NCBI GenBank assembly: GCA_039923495.1
Contig: JBDTCO010000112.1
Span: 1 to 64,000, forward strand
Direction: 5' to 3'
DNA: 64,000 nucleotides
Source: JBDTCO01 sp039923495
GTDB lineage: Bacteria; Myxococcota_A; Polyangia; Palsa-1104
This document shows, piece by piece, positions 43,297-50,924 of this stretch. The notes beneath the pieces are model-generated. The model did not search any database and was not told the DNA's origin. It worked only from the letters and a program-made list of their open reading frames with translations. The translations under genes were made by a program, and so were the position numbers. Position 1 is the stretch's first letter. Every line of letters begins with the position of its first letter.

Positions 43297-43324
43297 AGCA
43301 TACGTGACCGGCGCCTCCCGACAA
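43297..43324 (-). promoter_or_regulatory. Promoter of the Gly/Pro/Arg-rich gene
   Basis: On the minus strand, TTGTCG, a 16-base spacer and TATGCT precede the ATG at 43284 by 12 bases. It lies in a 62-bp divergent gap next to the -10 box of the TldD-like gene. Confidence 0.5.
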
Positions 43325-43331
43325 AGGCGGA

Positions 43332-43337
43332 TATAGT
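43332..43337 (+). promoter_or_regulatory. -10 box TATAGT for the TldD-like protease gene
   Basis: TATAGT (5 of 6 with TATAAT) ends 9 bases before the ATG at 43347, so the leader would be about two bases. No Shine-Dalgarno is seen. Confidence 0.5.
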
Positions 43338-43346
43338 CAGACAGGC

Positions 43347-45065
43347 ATGCGTCTGCGCTCTCTTGTCGTCCTCCTCGTCGCCGCGGCCCCCATTTTGGCC
43401 TCGGCGGCGGACTCCGTTCCGGACAGGACCAGGGTCGACGACACGCTCTCGGCGATGAAGCAGGAGCTCGGTCGCGCGATGGGCAAGCTCCGGCTCAAGG
43501 GGTACGAGGCGCCCTACTTCATCGCGTACTCGGTGCGAGACTATGACGAGCGCGACGTCACCGCGCGCCTCGGCGCCGTCGCTGTCAGCGACCGCGACCA
43601 CGGTCGACAGGCCCACGCGGAGGTTCGTGTCGGCGACTACCAGCTCGACAACACGAGCTCCGATCACGAGCTCTTCGACCTCTCCGATCCCGACAGCTGG
43701 GAGCCGCCGACGCAGGCACCCATCGACGACGACGCCGCTGCGCTGCGCACCACGCTGTGGCTGCTCACCGACGTGAAGTACAAGAAGGCGCTGTCCGAGT
43801 ACGCGAAGAAGCGTGGTCGTCGCGTCACGGCGGTCGTCGAGGACGAGTCGTTGCCGAGCTTCTCGAAGGAGAAGCCGATCACCTCCATCGACACGCCTGC
43901 GGGCATCGCGTGGAACGAGAGCGCTGTCGCCGAGCGGGCACGACGCGCGTCGCTGCTGTACCGCAAGCACCCCGAGCTCCTCGATGCCACGGTGCGCTTC
44001 AGCATGGATCGCACCACGCGCTACCTCGTCAACTCCGAGGGCTCGACGGTGGTCGCCGATCGCATCATCTACGGCGTCCAGCTCTCCGCGCTGACACGCG
44101 CCAAGGACGGCGTGCTGCTGTCGCACGACAAGGTCTTCTACGCGCGCAGCCCCGACCAGCTCCCCGACGACGCCACGCTCGCCTCCACCATCGAGCGCCT
44201 CACGAAGGAGCTCGGCGAGCTGCGCGAGGCCAAGGTCATCGATCCCTACACGGGCCCTGCGCTGCTCATGGAGGAGGCCGCGGGCGTGTTCTTCCACGAG
44301 ACGGTCGGTCATCGCCTCGAGGGCGAGCGCCAGAACGACGAGAAGGAGGGCCGCACGTTCAAGGGACAGATCGGCAAGCGCGTGCTCCCCGACTTCCTGT
44401 CCGTCATCGACGATCCGACCGTGCGCACCGTCGGAAAGGTGGCGCTCAATGGCTGGTACACCGTCGACGATCAGGCCGTGCCCGCACGCTCCGTCACCCT
44501 CATCGACCATGGCGTGCTGCGCGGCTTCCTCAAGTCGCGTACGCCCATCGCCGGTGCGCTGCGATCGAACGGTCATGGCCGCGCAGAGGGCACCAACAAC
44601 CCGATGGGGCGCATGGGCAACCTCTTCGTGCGCTCGTCGAACCAGCTGCCGATGGCGCAGCTCAAGCAGAAGCTCATGGACGAGGTGAAGAAGCAGGGCA
44701 AGCCGTTCGGGCTCATCATCCGCGACATCGCCGGCGGCTCGACGAACACGTCGAACTACGGCTTCCAGGCGTTCAAGGGCCAGCTCCGCCTCGTCTACAA
44801 GGTGGACGCGAACACCGGCGAGGAGACCCTCGTGCGCGGCGTCGAGATGGTCGGCACGCCGCTCACCACGGTCGGCAAGATCATCGCGACGTCGGACACC
44901 GAGGGCGTCTTCAACGGCTTCTGCGGCGCGGAGTCCGGCTTCGTGCCCGTCTCCACCGTCGCGCCTGCGGTGCTCATGAGCGAGATCGAGCTCCAGCGCA
45001 CGTCGAAGGCCGCCGAGCGCGCGCCGATCTTGCCGCCGCCGTTCGCCGACCCTACGACGAAGTAG
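43347..45065 (+). CDS. Secreted TldD/PmbA-family metalloprotease
   Basis: 572 aa with a signal peptide (cleavage near Ala-Ser-Ala-Ala, residue 21), whereas E. coli TldD is cytoplasmic. The metal motif is His317-Glu-Thr-Val-Gly-His322 in Phe-Phe-His-Glu-Thr-Val-Gly-His-Arg-Leu-Glu-Gly, as in TldD (HExxxH). The C-terminal half matches the family, including Gly-Thr-Asn-Asn-Pro-Met-Gly-Arg-Met-Gly-Asn. TldD forms a protease complex with TldE/PmbA; no partner gene is adjacent. Its stop directly abuts that of the convergent PEGA gene. Confidence 0.94.
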   Translation: MRLRSLVVLLVAAAPILASAADSVPDRTRVDDTLSAMKQELGRAMGKLRLKGYEAPYFIAYSVRDYDERDVTARLGAVAVSDRDHGRQAHAEVRVGDYQLDNTSSDHELFDLSDPDSWEPPTQAPIDDDAAALRTTLWLLTDVKYKKALSEYAKKRGRRVTAVVEDESLPSFSKEKPITSIDTPAGIAWNESAVAERARRASLLYRKHPELLDATVRFSMDRTTRYLVNSEGSTVVADRIIYGVQLSALTRAKDGVLLSHDKVFYARSPDQLPDDATLASTIERLTKELGELREAKVIDPYTGPALLMEEAAGVFFHETVGHRLEGERQNDEKEGRTFKGQIGKRVLPDFLSVIDDPTVRTVGKVALNGWYTVDDQAVPARSVTLIDHGVLRGFLKSRTPIAGALRSNGHGRAEGTNNPMGRMGNLFVRSSNQLPMAQLKQKLMDEVKKQGKPFGLIIRDIAGGSTNTSNYGFQAFKGQLRLVYKVDANTGEETLVRGVEMVGTPLTTVGKIIATSDTEGVFNGFCGAESGFVPVSTVAPAVLMSEIELQRTSKAAERAPILPPPFADPTTK

Positions 45066-46283
45066 TTACTTGCTGCTCTTGAAGGTGAGCTTGTCGTCGC
45101 CGACGTTCTGCGCGACGAGGAGCCCCACGACGAGCCCGACGACCGCGACGGCCGCGACCCACGTGTACCACTTGCCCCACATGCCGTACTTCGACTTCTT
45201 GGCGGGTGCCGTGGCGGGCGGGGCCGTCACCGCAGGCGCGGGGCCGAGCTGCGCGCCATCGCCGTTGGAGGCATCACCGGGCGCGACGTAGCTCGCGAGG
45301 CGCTCCATCGCAGGCGTGCCGGCATTGTCGACCCGCAGTGTGGGATCGGACCACTTCTGACTCTTCACCTCGAGCCAGCGCGCGAGGACCTTGCGCGGGC
45401 CGTCGGGCAGGATGACGAGGATGCGGTCTGCACCAACGCGCTTGCCGAGGGCAGCGACCTCGACGGCGGGCGCATCGGGCGACTGATCGCGGATGTGATC
45501 GACGAGCACCCCGAGGCGCTCTTCCGGCGCGAGCGCGACCTCGACGTGGCCGCCCATGCCGAGCGCGAGGTGCGCGCGACGGAACCCCTTGGCCTCGATG
45601 TCGACGAAGTCGATGCTGCGGTCGCCACCATCGACGGTGATCGGCGTGACACCGATGGGCGAGAGGTCGCGATAGACCTGCGCGCCGGCGGGCGTGGACA
45701 CGATCTCGACGGGCGGAAGCGCTGCGCCCGCGCGCGCGCCGGGGTAGTGGCGATCGAGGAGGACCTTCACGTCGTCGGTCGATCCGGGCGCCATGCGGAG
45801 ACGCGTGGCGGCGCGCGCGGCGTCGTCGTTGCGACCCAGCTGGTCGTACACGAGGAGCAACCCGCGCTCGACCTCGCCGAGGCGCGCGCGGAGCGAGTCG
45901 AACGGGACATCGGTGAAGAGGTGCTGCTCGGCGCCCTCGAGCGCGGTCGCGGCGTCGGCGAGCTTGCCGCGCGCGAGCATCGACTCGGCGCTGCGCAGCT
46001 GCATCTGCACCTTCGCGCTCGGGCCGCCCTCGGCCAGGACGCGGCGATCGGTGGCGCTGTCGATGAGCCGCACCGACTGCTTGCGACCGATGGCGGCGTT
46101 GACCTCGTCGACGAGGTGCGACGCGACGTCCCCGTCGTCCTCACCCATCCACAGCACGCCGACGGGCGCCTTCTCCTGGGACGGAGGCTGCGGCGCTGGC
46201 TGCGCATGCACGACGGCCGAGCTGAACGCGACGACGACGAGCGCGGCGACAGCGCGGAGACCGGGGTGCATCTTGCGAGACAT
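45066..46283 (-). CDS. PEGA-domain exported protein with C-terminal membrane anchor
   Basis: 405 aa. Signal peptide at residues 1-27 (Val-Val-His-Ala cleavage). A helical region follows, with TPR-like character near 95-150, then a PEGA domain near 183-250 (Val-Glu-Ile-Val-Ser-Thr-Pro-Ala-Gly-Ala-Gln-Val-Tyr). Near the C-terminus Trp-Tyr-Thr-Trp precedes a membrane helix. PEGA domains are surface-associated beta modules found with S-layer or envelope proteins. Two more proteins in this window share the Trp-Tyr-x-x-helix ending. It follows the PilZ gene by 4 bp and is probably in its operon. Confidence 0.88.
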   Translation of the reverse strand: MSRKMHPGLRAVAALVVVAFSSAVVHAQPAPQPPSQEKAPVGVLWMGEDDGDVASHLVDEVNAAIGRKQSVRLIDSATDRRVLAEGGPSAKVQMQLRSAESMLARGKLADAATALEGAEQHLFTDVPFDSLRARLGEVERGLLLVYDQLGRNDDAARAATRLRMAPGSTDDVKVLLDRHYPGARAGAALPPVEIVSTPAGAQVYRDLSPIGVTPITVDGGDRSIDFVDIEAKGFRRAHLALGMGGHVEVALAPEERLGVLVDHIRDQSPDAPAVEVAALGKRVGADRILVILPDGPRKVLARWLEVKSQKWSDPTLRVDNAGTPAMERLASYVAPGDASNGDGAQLGPAPAVTAPPATAPAKKSKYGMWGKWYTWVAAVAVVGLVVGLLVAQNVGDDKLTFKSSK

Positions 46284-46287
46284 CTTG

Positions 46288-46611
46288 CTACTCGGCCGGT
46301 CGCTCGAAGAACTTGTTGAGCGCCCACACGTCACGCGCGCGCAGGCCGCCGAACTGGATGCCCATGCCGAACGTCCCGCCCGGCTCGTTCTCGACCCAGC
46401 GGACCTCGCCGTCGATCTCGACGACCTCGACCTGCGTGGGGATGGTGAAGTGGAGCTTCACCTTGCTGCCGAACGGGAGCGCGGAGGCAGCCGTGATGAA
46501 GACACCACCGAGGCTGATGTTGCGCGTCTTCGCCTGAACCGTGGCGACATCGGCAATGACCTCGATGTCGATGGTGCGGTCGTAGCGTCGATCTGCGCGG
46601 CGGTGCTCCAC
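46288..46611 (-). CDS. Small PilZ-domain protein (intact c-di-GMP motifs)
   Basis: 107 aa, one domain. Arg-Arg-Ala-Asp-Arg-Arg-Tyr-Asp-Arg at the N-terminus supplies RxxxR, and Asn-Ile-Ser-Leu-Gly-Gly supplies NxSxxG. A strong AAGGAG ribosome site sits 6 bases before the ATG at 46611. It precedes the PEGA gene by 4 bp, linking c-di-GMP sensing to an envelope protein (inference). Confidence 0.94.
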   Translation of the reverse strand: MEHRRADRRYDRTIDIEVIADVATVQAKTRNISLGGVFITAASALPFGSKVKLHFTIPTQVEVVEIDGEVRWVENEPGGTFGMGIQFGGLRARDVWALNKFFERPAE

Positions 46612-46682
46612 GGATTCTCCTTGTTACAGCGAACGCTCAGGGACGAGGCAGAGCGGCATGCTAGGGGCCTTCGCGATCACCG

Positions 46683-47450
46683 TCAACGTCGGATACGCGA
46701 CGGTCGGATGGGCGGTCGCGCCGACCCCGGTGAGCGCAACGCGAGGTCGCAGACGAGGGGCGCATGATCGCCGAGCGGGGTGCGCTCCGTCGAGGTGAAG
46801 GAACGTGTGCTCGCGATCATGTCGCCGCGGGCGAGGAGCCGGTCGACCCGCAGCAGTCCGACGAGGGTGGGTCCGCTGTCGGTCGCGACGTCGGAGAGGT
46901 GGACGCCGAGCGCGGCTTCGGACTCGAGATCCTCCGTGTAGCCGAGGCGCGCGGAGGCGACGGGGTCGTAGTTGAAGTCACCGCCGGCGATGGTCAGCTG
47001 CGACGAGCCGCCGCCGATGATCGCAGCGGCGCAATGCACCTGGGCCAGCCGTCGCGGGCGATTGAACACGTCGAAGTGCAGGCTGAACGCGCGCATCTCG
47101 AGGCCGTCGAGCGTGAGCTGCGCCTCGACGACGCCGCGCGTGGTCGGCGACAGCAGGTGATCGGAGAACCGCGGCTCGTGACGTGACTTCACCAGCACGC
47201 CGACGTGGCGATCGTACCCGCACGCCTGCGCGAGCTGCGACGCGTACCCGCGGCCGGCGATCGTGCGGAGCTGCCGCTCGTCGAGGAGCTCCTGCAAGAG
47301 CACGATGTCTGGATCGAGCGCGGCCACCACGCGGGCCACGACCTCGACGTCGGCGTCCTTCAGCTGGTTCCCGTTCCAGGGCCAGTACACCTCGCCGACG
47401 TTCCAGGTCACGACGCGCACGCTTGACGACTTCAGCGGAGGTTGGTGCAC
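46683..47450 (-). CDS. Endonuclease/exonuclease/phosphatase-family protein
   Basis: 255 aa. The EEP motifs are present: Val-Thr-Trp-Asn-Val near residue 13, Leu-Leu-Gln-Glu, Gly-Gly-Asp-Phe-Asn near 157 and Gly-Asp-His-Ala near the end. The substrate may be nucleic acid or a phospholipid/phosphate ester. No signal peptide. The GTG at 47450 leaves only 20 bp to the divergent HIT gene; a GTG at 47420, directly before the first strand, is an alternative start. Confidence 0.88.
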   Translation of the reverse strand: MHQPPLKSSSVRVVTWNVGEVYWPWNGNQLKDADVEVVARVVAALDPDIVLLQELLDERQLRTIAGRGYASQLAQACGYDRHVGVLVKSRHEPRFSDHLLSPTTRGVVEAQLTLDGLEMRAFSLHFDVFNRPRRLAQVHCAAAIIGGGSSQLTIAGGDFNYDPVASARLGYTEDLESEAALGVHLSDVATDSGPTLVGLLRVDRLLARGDMIASTRSFTSTERTPLGDHAPLVCDLALRSPGSARPPIRPSRIRR

Positions 47451-47470
47451 TCTGCGCCTCGGAGGTCCGG

Positions 47471-47812
47471 ATGTCCGACTGTCTCTTCTGCAAGATCCGC
47501 GATGGTCAGATCCCCGCCAAGATCGTGGCGGAGAACGAGCACGCGCTCGCGTTCCGTGACGTAGGACCGCAGGCGCCGACGCACGTGCTCGTCATCCCGC
47601 GCAAGCACCTCGCGTCGCTGAACGACGCCACCCGAGCGGACGCCCAGCTCCTCGGCGAGCTGCACCTGCTCGCGCAGAAGGTTGCGCGCGACGAGGGTCT
47701 CACCGGCGGCTACCGGTGCGTCATCAACACCGGTCCCGACGCGGGCCAGAGCGTGTTCCACATCCATCTGCATCTTCTCGGTGGCCGCGCGCTCGCCTGG
47801 CCGCCGGGCTAG
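47471..47812 (+). CDS. HIT-family (HINT-like) nucleotide hydrolase
   Basis: 113 aa, the usual HINT length. His97-x-His99-x-His101 in Val-Phe-His-Ile-His-Leu-His is the histidine triad, and Cys4-x2-Cys7 with later His residues may bind zinc. HINT proteins hydrolyse AMP-lysine and related purine phosphoramidates. A strong GGAGGT ribosome site lies 4 bases before the ATG. Its TAG is interlocked with the TAG of the convergent PPIase gene (CTAG). Confidence 0.96.
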   Translation: MSDCLFCKIRDGQIPAKIVAENEHALAFRDVGPQAPTHVLVIPRKHLASLNDATRADAQLLGELHLLAQKVARDEGLTGGYRCVINTGPDAGQSVFHIHLHLLGGRALAWPPG

Positions 47813-48780
47813 CGAATATCGATGTGGGCCTTGCGACGGAGCTCCTTGATCCACGCGGCCGTCGCCTTCTCGACCTGCGCATCGTAGAGCTGCCGACGGA
47901 GCTGGTCCTTCACCTCGTCGAAAGGACGCAGGTTGCCCGCCTTCCACGCGACGAGCTGGAGCACCGACCAGCCGACCAGCGTGCGCACGGGGCCGCGGAT
48001 GTCGCCCGGGTCCATCTGCGTGACGACGTCGCTGAGCGAATCGACGAGGTTGCCGGCCTGCACGAACCCGAGATCACCGCCGTCGGCGCGCGTGTCGGAC
48101 TCGGAGTAGGCCTTCGCGAGCTCGACGAAGTCCTTGCCGGAGTTCGCCATCGCGACGACCTTCGCCGCGAGCGCCTGCTTCTTCGCGACCTCGGCGGTGG
48201 TGGCGTCCTTCGGCACCTCGATGACGATCTCGCGGAGGTGCGCGAGGCGCTCGCCGGCGTTCTGCCGATCGCTCTGGTTGTACGCGGTGCGAACCTCCTC
48301 GTCGCTCACGATGACGCGACCGCGGACCGCCGTGTTGACGACCTTCATGTCGAGGAGCTGGCGAGACAGGTTCTTGCGATAGCCCTCGAGGGTGAAGCCC
48401 TGACCCTTGAGGGCCTCCTCGAACTCCGCGTCCGCGATCTTGTTCTGCTTCTTGATCTCGTCGACGGCGCGATCGACCTCTTCGCTCGAGACCTTGAGGT
48501 TGAGCTCGGTGGCCTGCTGCCCGATGAGGCGCGTATCGACGAGGCGCTCGATCTGCTTCTTCTTGAGCGCCTCGAACGTGGACGCACCCTCGGGCGTGTC
48601 GAGATCGAGCTGCGCCTTGAGCAGTGGCGCGGTGAACTCCTCGAGCTCCGAGTCGAGGATGATCTCGTCGTTCACGACCGCGACGACGCGATCGATGGTG
48701 CGTGCGTGCGCGACGCCGGCGAACGAGAGAAGTCCCAGGGGGAGTGCCCAGAGGCGAGCAACGACGAGCCAGCGGTTCAT
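47809..48780 (-). CDS. SurA-like periplasmic peptidylprolyl isomerase
   Basis: 323 aa with a signal peptide (Val-Ala-His-Ala, residue 26). Residues 28-150 are the SurA N-terminal chaperone domain (Ile-Asp-Arg-Val-Val-Ala-Val-Val-Asn-Asp-Glu-Ile-Ile). A single parvulin domain follows, with Tyr-Ser-Glu-Ser-Asp-Thr-Arg-x-x-Gly-Gly-Asp-Leu-Gly near 228. It assists outer-membrane protein folding. SurA of E. coli has two parvulin domains; this has one. It lies 5 bp after another PPIase gene on the same strand. Confidence 0.94.
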   Translation of the reverse strand: MNRWLVVARLWALPLGLLSFAGVAHARTIDRVVAVVNDEIILDSELEEFTAPLLKAQLDLDTPEGASTFEALKKKQIERLVDTRLIGQQATELNLKVSSEEVDRAVDEIKKQNKIADAEFEEALKGQGFTLEGYRKNLSRQLLDMKVVNTAVRGRVIVSDEEVRTAYNQSDRQNAGERLAHLREIVIEVPKDATTAEVAKKQALAAKVVAMANSGKDFVELAKAYSESDTRADGGDLGFVQAGNLVDSLSDVVTQMDPGDIRGPVRTLVGWSVLQLVAWKAGNLRPFDEVKDQLRRQLYDAQVEKATAAWIKELRRKAHIDIR

Positions 48781-48785
48781 GGGAT

Positions 48786-49883
48786 CTACTCGGGCCTCGC
48801 GGCGGGCTTCGGGCCAGCGACCGGCGAGCCCGGCGGCGGAAGTGTGACCTGTCCCGCAGCGGCGGGGTTGCCCGGCTGCAGCGGCGCGGTGTTCGGGACG
48901 CCCGGCGCGCCCGGGTGGAACTGCCCCGCACCGGGCGGTGGCACCCCGGGACCGGGGAAGCCCGAGCCGGTGCCCTCGATCTGCACCTTGGCGAGCTTGT
49001 TCTCGTCGACCTTGATGCTCGCCTGGTCGCGCAGCCGCTTCACGAAGCCCTCCATCGCGTCCTTGCGGCGGTCTCTGTAGAGGTTGTTCTTGATGGTCGT
49101 CTTGACCTCGTCGAACGTGCGCGTGAGGGCCTTGCGACGGCCCGTGAGCTTGAGGATGGCCGTGCCGTTCGGGGTCTTGATGGGCGCGGACACATCGCCG
49201 AGGTTGGTGAGGCCGAACGCCGCAGCGACGATGTCGGCCGGCACGTCCTTGCTGTCCTTCGTGAAGTAGCGAAGATCACCGCCGCGATCCTTCGTGGCCT
49301 GATCCTGAGAGAACTCGGCGACGAGGGTGCGGAAGTTCTGGTTGTCGACGCCCTTGATGCGAGCATCCGCCAGCACCTTCTTCGCCGTCGCCGCGTCCCT
49401 CACGAGGATGAGGCTGACGCGCACTTCTTCCGCCTTGTTGAACTCCTCGGGGTGCGCGTCGTAGTAGGTCTTGGCATCAGCGTCGGGGACGTCGTCGACC
49501 TTCATCTTGTCGAACTCGGACGAGAGCAGCTTCTGGATCATGACCTGCTTCATCGTGCGCACGACCTCGGGATCCTTGTTGAGGCCACGCTTCTCGGCCT
49601 CCTTCGCGAGGACCTCGAAGCGCACGAGGTTGTCGAGGAACTCCTTCTTGCGCTCGAGCGAGGTGTAGCGCGCGCGCACGTAGGGGCTCTGCTTGTTGAT
49701 GAGCTGCTCGAAGTCTCCGACGCTGATCGTCACGTCGTCGATCTTCGCGAGCGCCTCGCCGTCGTCCTTGCTGCTGCTCGCGTGGCTCTGGCCGTCCTTG
49801 CACGCGGCATGCATCAGCGCACCGGCGCAGAGCGTCGCGAAGGTGAAGAGCACGAAGCCGGACCTGCGCAGCACGTGGGTCAT
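48786..49883 (-). CDS. PpiC-type peptidylprolyl isomerase lipoprotein
   Basis: 365 aa. A hydrophobic leader ends in His-Ala-Ala-Cys (Cys28), a probable lipobox. An N-terminal helical chaperone-like domain precedes a parvulin domain with Asp-Arg-Gly-Gly-Asp-Leu-Arg-Tyr-Phe near residue 220. The last 60 residues are Pro/Gly/Ala-rich and disordered. It is likely a PrsA-like foldase in the periplasm. The ATG at 49883 is chosen from the signal peptide. It forms an operon with the SurA-like gene. Confidence 0.92.
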   Translation of the reverse strand: MTHVLRRSGFVLFTFATLCAGALMHAACKDGQSHASSSKDDGEALAKIDDVTISVGDFEQLINKQSPYVRARYTSLERKKEFLDNLVRFEVLAKEAEKRGLNKDPEVVRTMKQVMIQKLLSSEFDKMKVDDVPDADAKTYYDAHPEEFNKAEEVRVSLILVRDAATAKKVLADARIKGVDNQNFRTLVAEFSQDQATKDRGGDLRYFTKDSKDVPADIVAAAFGLTNLGDVSAPIKTPNGTAILKLTGRRKALTRTFDEVKTTIKNNLYRDRRKDAMEGFVKRLRDQASIKVDENKLAKVQIEGTGSGFPGPGVPPPGAGQFHPGAPGVPNTAPLQPGNPAAAGQVTLPPPGSPVAGPKPAARPE

Positions 49884-50053
49884 GTGGGGGTCGGTACCAC
49901 GGGGTCGGGGACGCGGCAAGACAGCGCGTCCGACAAGGGTAGCCCGGCGGCTTCGACACGATCCCCCGCGCCAACGTACCGTAGCCGCCGCTCGAGCCCT
50001 CCTCCGCTGCCGCCGATCCACAGGTGCTGCAGGCTCGAATAGAAAAGGACGGA

Positions 50054-50869
50054 ATGCTCGCCCTCGTCACCGCCACCACGCTCTCTCGTCCCGACGAGGA
50101 CGAGCCGCTCCTGCTCGCCGCGCTGCGCGCGCGCGGCGTCGATGTGCACATGGCCGCGTGGGACGACCCCGACGTCGACTGGCACGAGTACGATGCCGCG
50201 GTCGTACGCTCGACGTGGAACTACGTGCATGCGCGCGATCGCTTCGTCGCCTGGGCGCACGCGACGGCGAAGGTGACGCGCCTCGCCAACCCGGCGAGCG
50301 TGCTGGAGTGGAACAGCGAGAAGTCGTACCTGCTCCGCTACGCAGCGCGGGGCATCGCGACGGTGCCAACGGTGATCGTGCCTCGCGGGAGCACGCCTTT
50401 GCTGCGCGAGCTCGTCGACTGGCCCGAGGTCGTGATCAAGCCGCGCGTCTCGGCCGGGTCGTTCGAGACGTATCGCGTCGACCGCGCGGATCGCGACGGC
50501 CGCCTGGCGGTCTGCGCGGCCGAGCGTGACGTGCTCGTGCAGCCATACATCCGCTCGGTCGAGAGCCACGGCGAGCGCTCGCTCGTGTTCCTGGCCGGCA
50601 CGCTCACCCACGCGATACGCAAGTCACCGCGCTTCGACAGCGACGACGAGAGCGTGCGCTCGGTCCCCATCGAGGACGACGAGCGACGCTTCGCCGCCGA
50701 GGTGCTCGCCAACGTCGACGAGCCGCTCCTGTATGCCCGCGTCGATCTCGCCCGCGCCGAGGATGGCACGCCGCTGCTCATGGAGCTGGAGCTCGTCGAG
50801 CCCTCGCTGTTCCTGCGCCACGACGCGGTCGCGCTCGAGCACTTCGCAGGCCTTCTCGAGAAGGCCTGA
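50054..50869 (+). CDS. ATP-grasp domain protein (RimK/DcsG-like)
   Basis: 271 aa. The N-terminal segment Thr-Leu-Ser-Arg-Pro-Asp-Glu-Asp-Glu and the Val-Val-Arg-Ser-Thr-Trp-Asn-Tyr sequence near 54 are typical of the ATP-grasp group containing cycloserine ligase DcsG and related glutathione synthetase-like enzymes. Val-Ile-Lys-Pro-Arg near 136 supplies the ATP lysine, and Met-Glu-Leu-Glu-Leu near 250 the metal site. It ligates an amine to a carboxylate; substrates are unknown. An AAAAGGA ribosome site precedes the ATG. It sits alone, in the opposite orientation, between mfd and the PPIase genes. Confidence 0.88.
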   Translation: MLALVTATTLSRPDEDEPLLLAALRARGVDVHMAAWDDPDVDWHEYDAAVVRSTWNYVHARDRFVAWAHATAKVTRLANPASVLEWNSEKSYLLRYAARGIATVPTVIVPRGSTPLLRELVDWPEVVIKPRVSAGSFETYRVDRADRDGRLAVCAAERDVLVQPYIRSVESHGERSLVFLAGTLTHAIRKSPRFDSDDESVRSVPIEDDERRFAAEVLANVDEPLLYARVDLARAEDGTPLLMELELVEPSLFLRHDAVALEHFAGLLEKA

Positions 50870-50924
50870 AGACAGACGGCGGCGGCTTCGTGTCGTTCTG
50901 CAACGTCGCGGCCGCGCCGCGTAC

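Noticed and set aside
50907..50916. Perfect 10-bp GC palindrome between the ATP-grasp and mfd stops
   Set aside because: It has no loop, no T-run and consists only of G and C, so it is likely chance in this composition.
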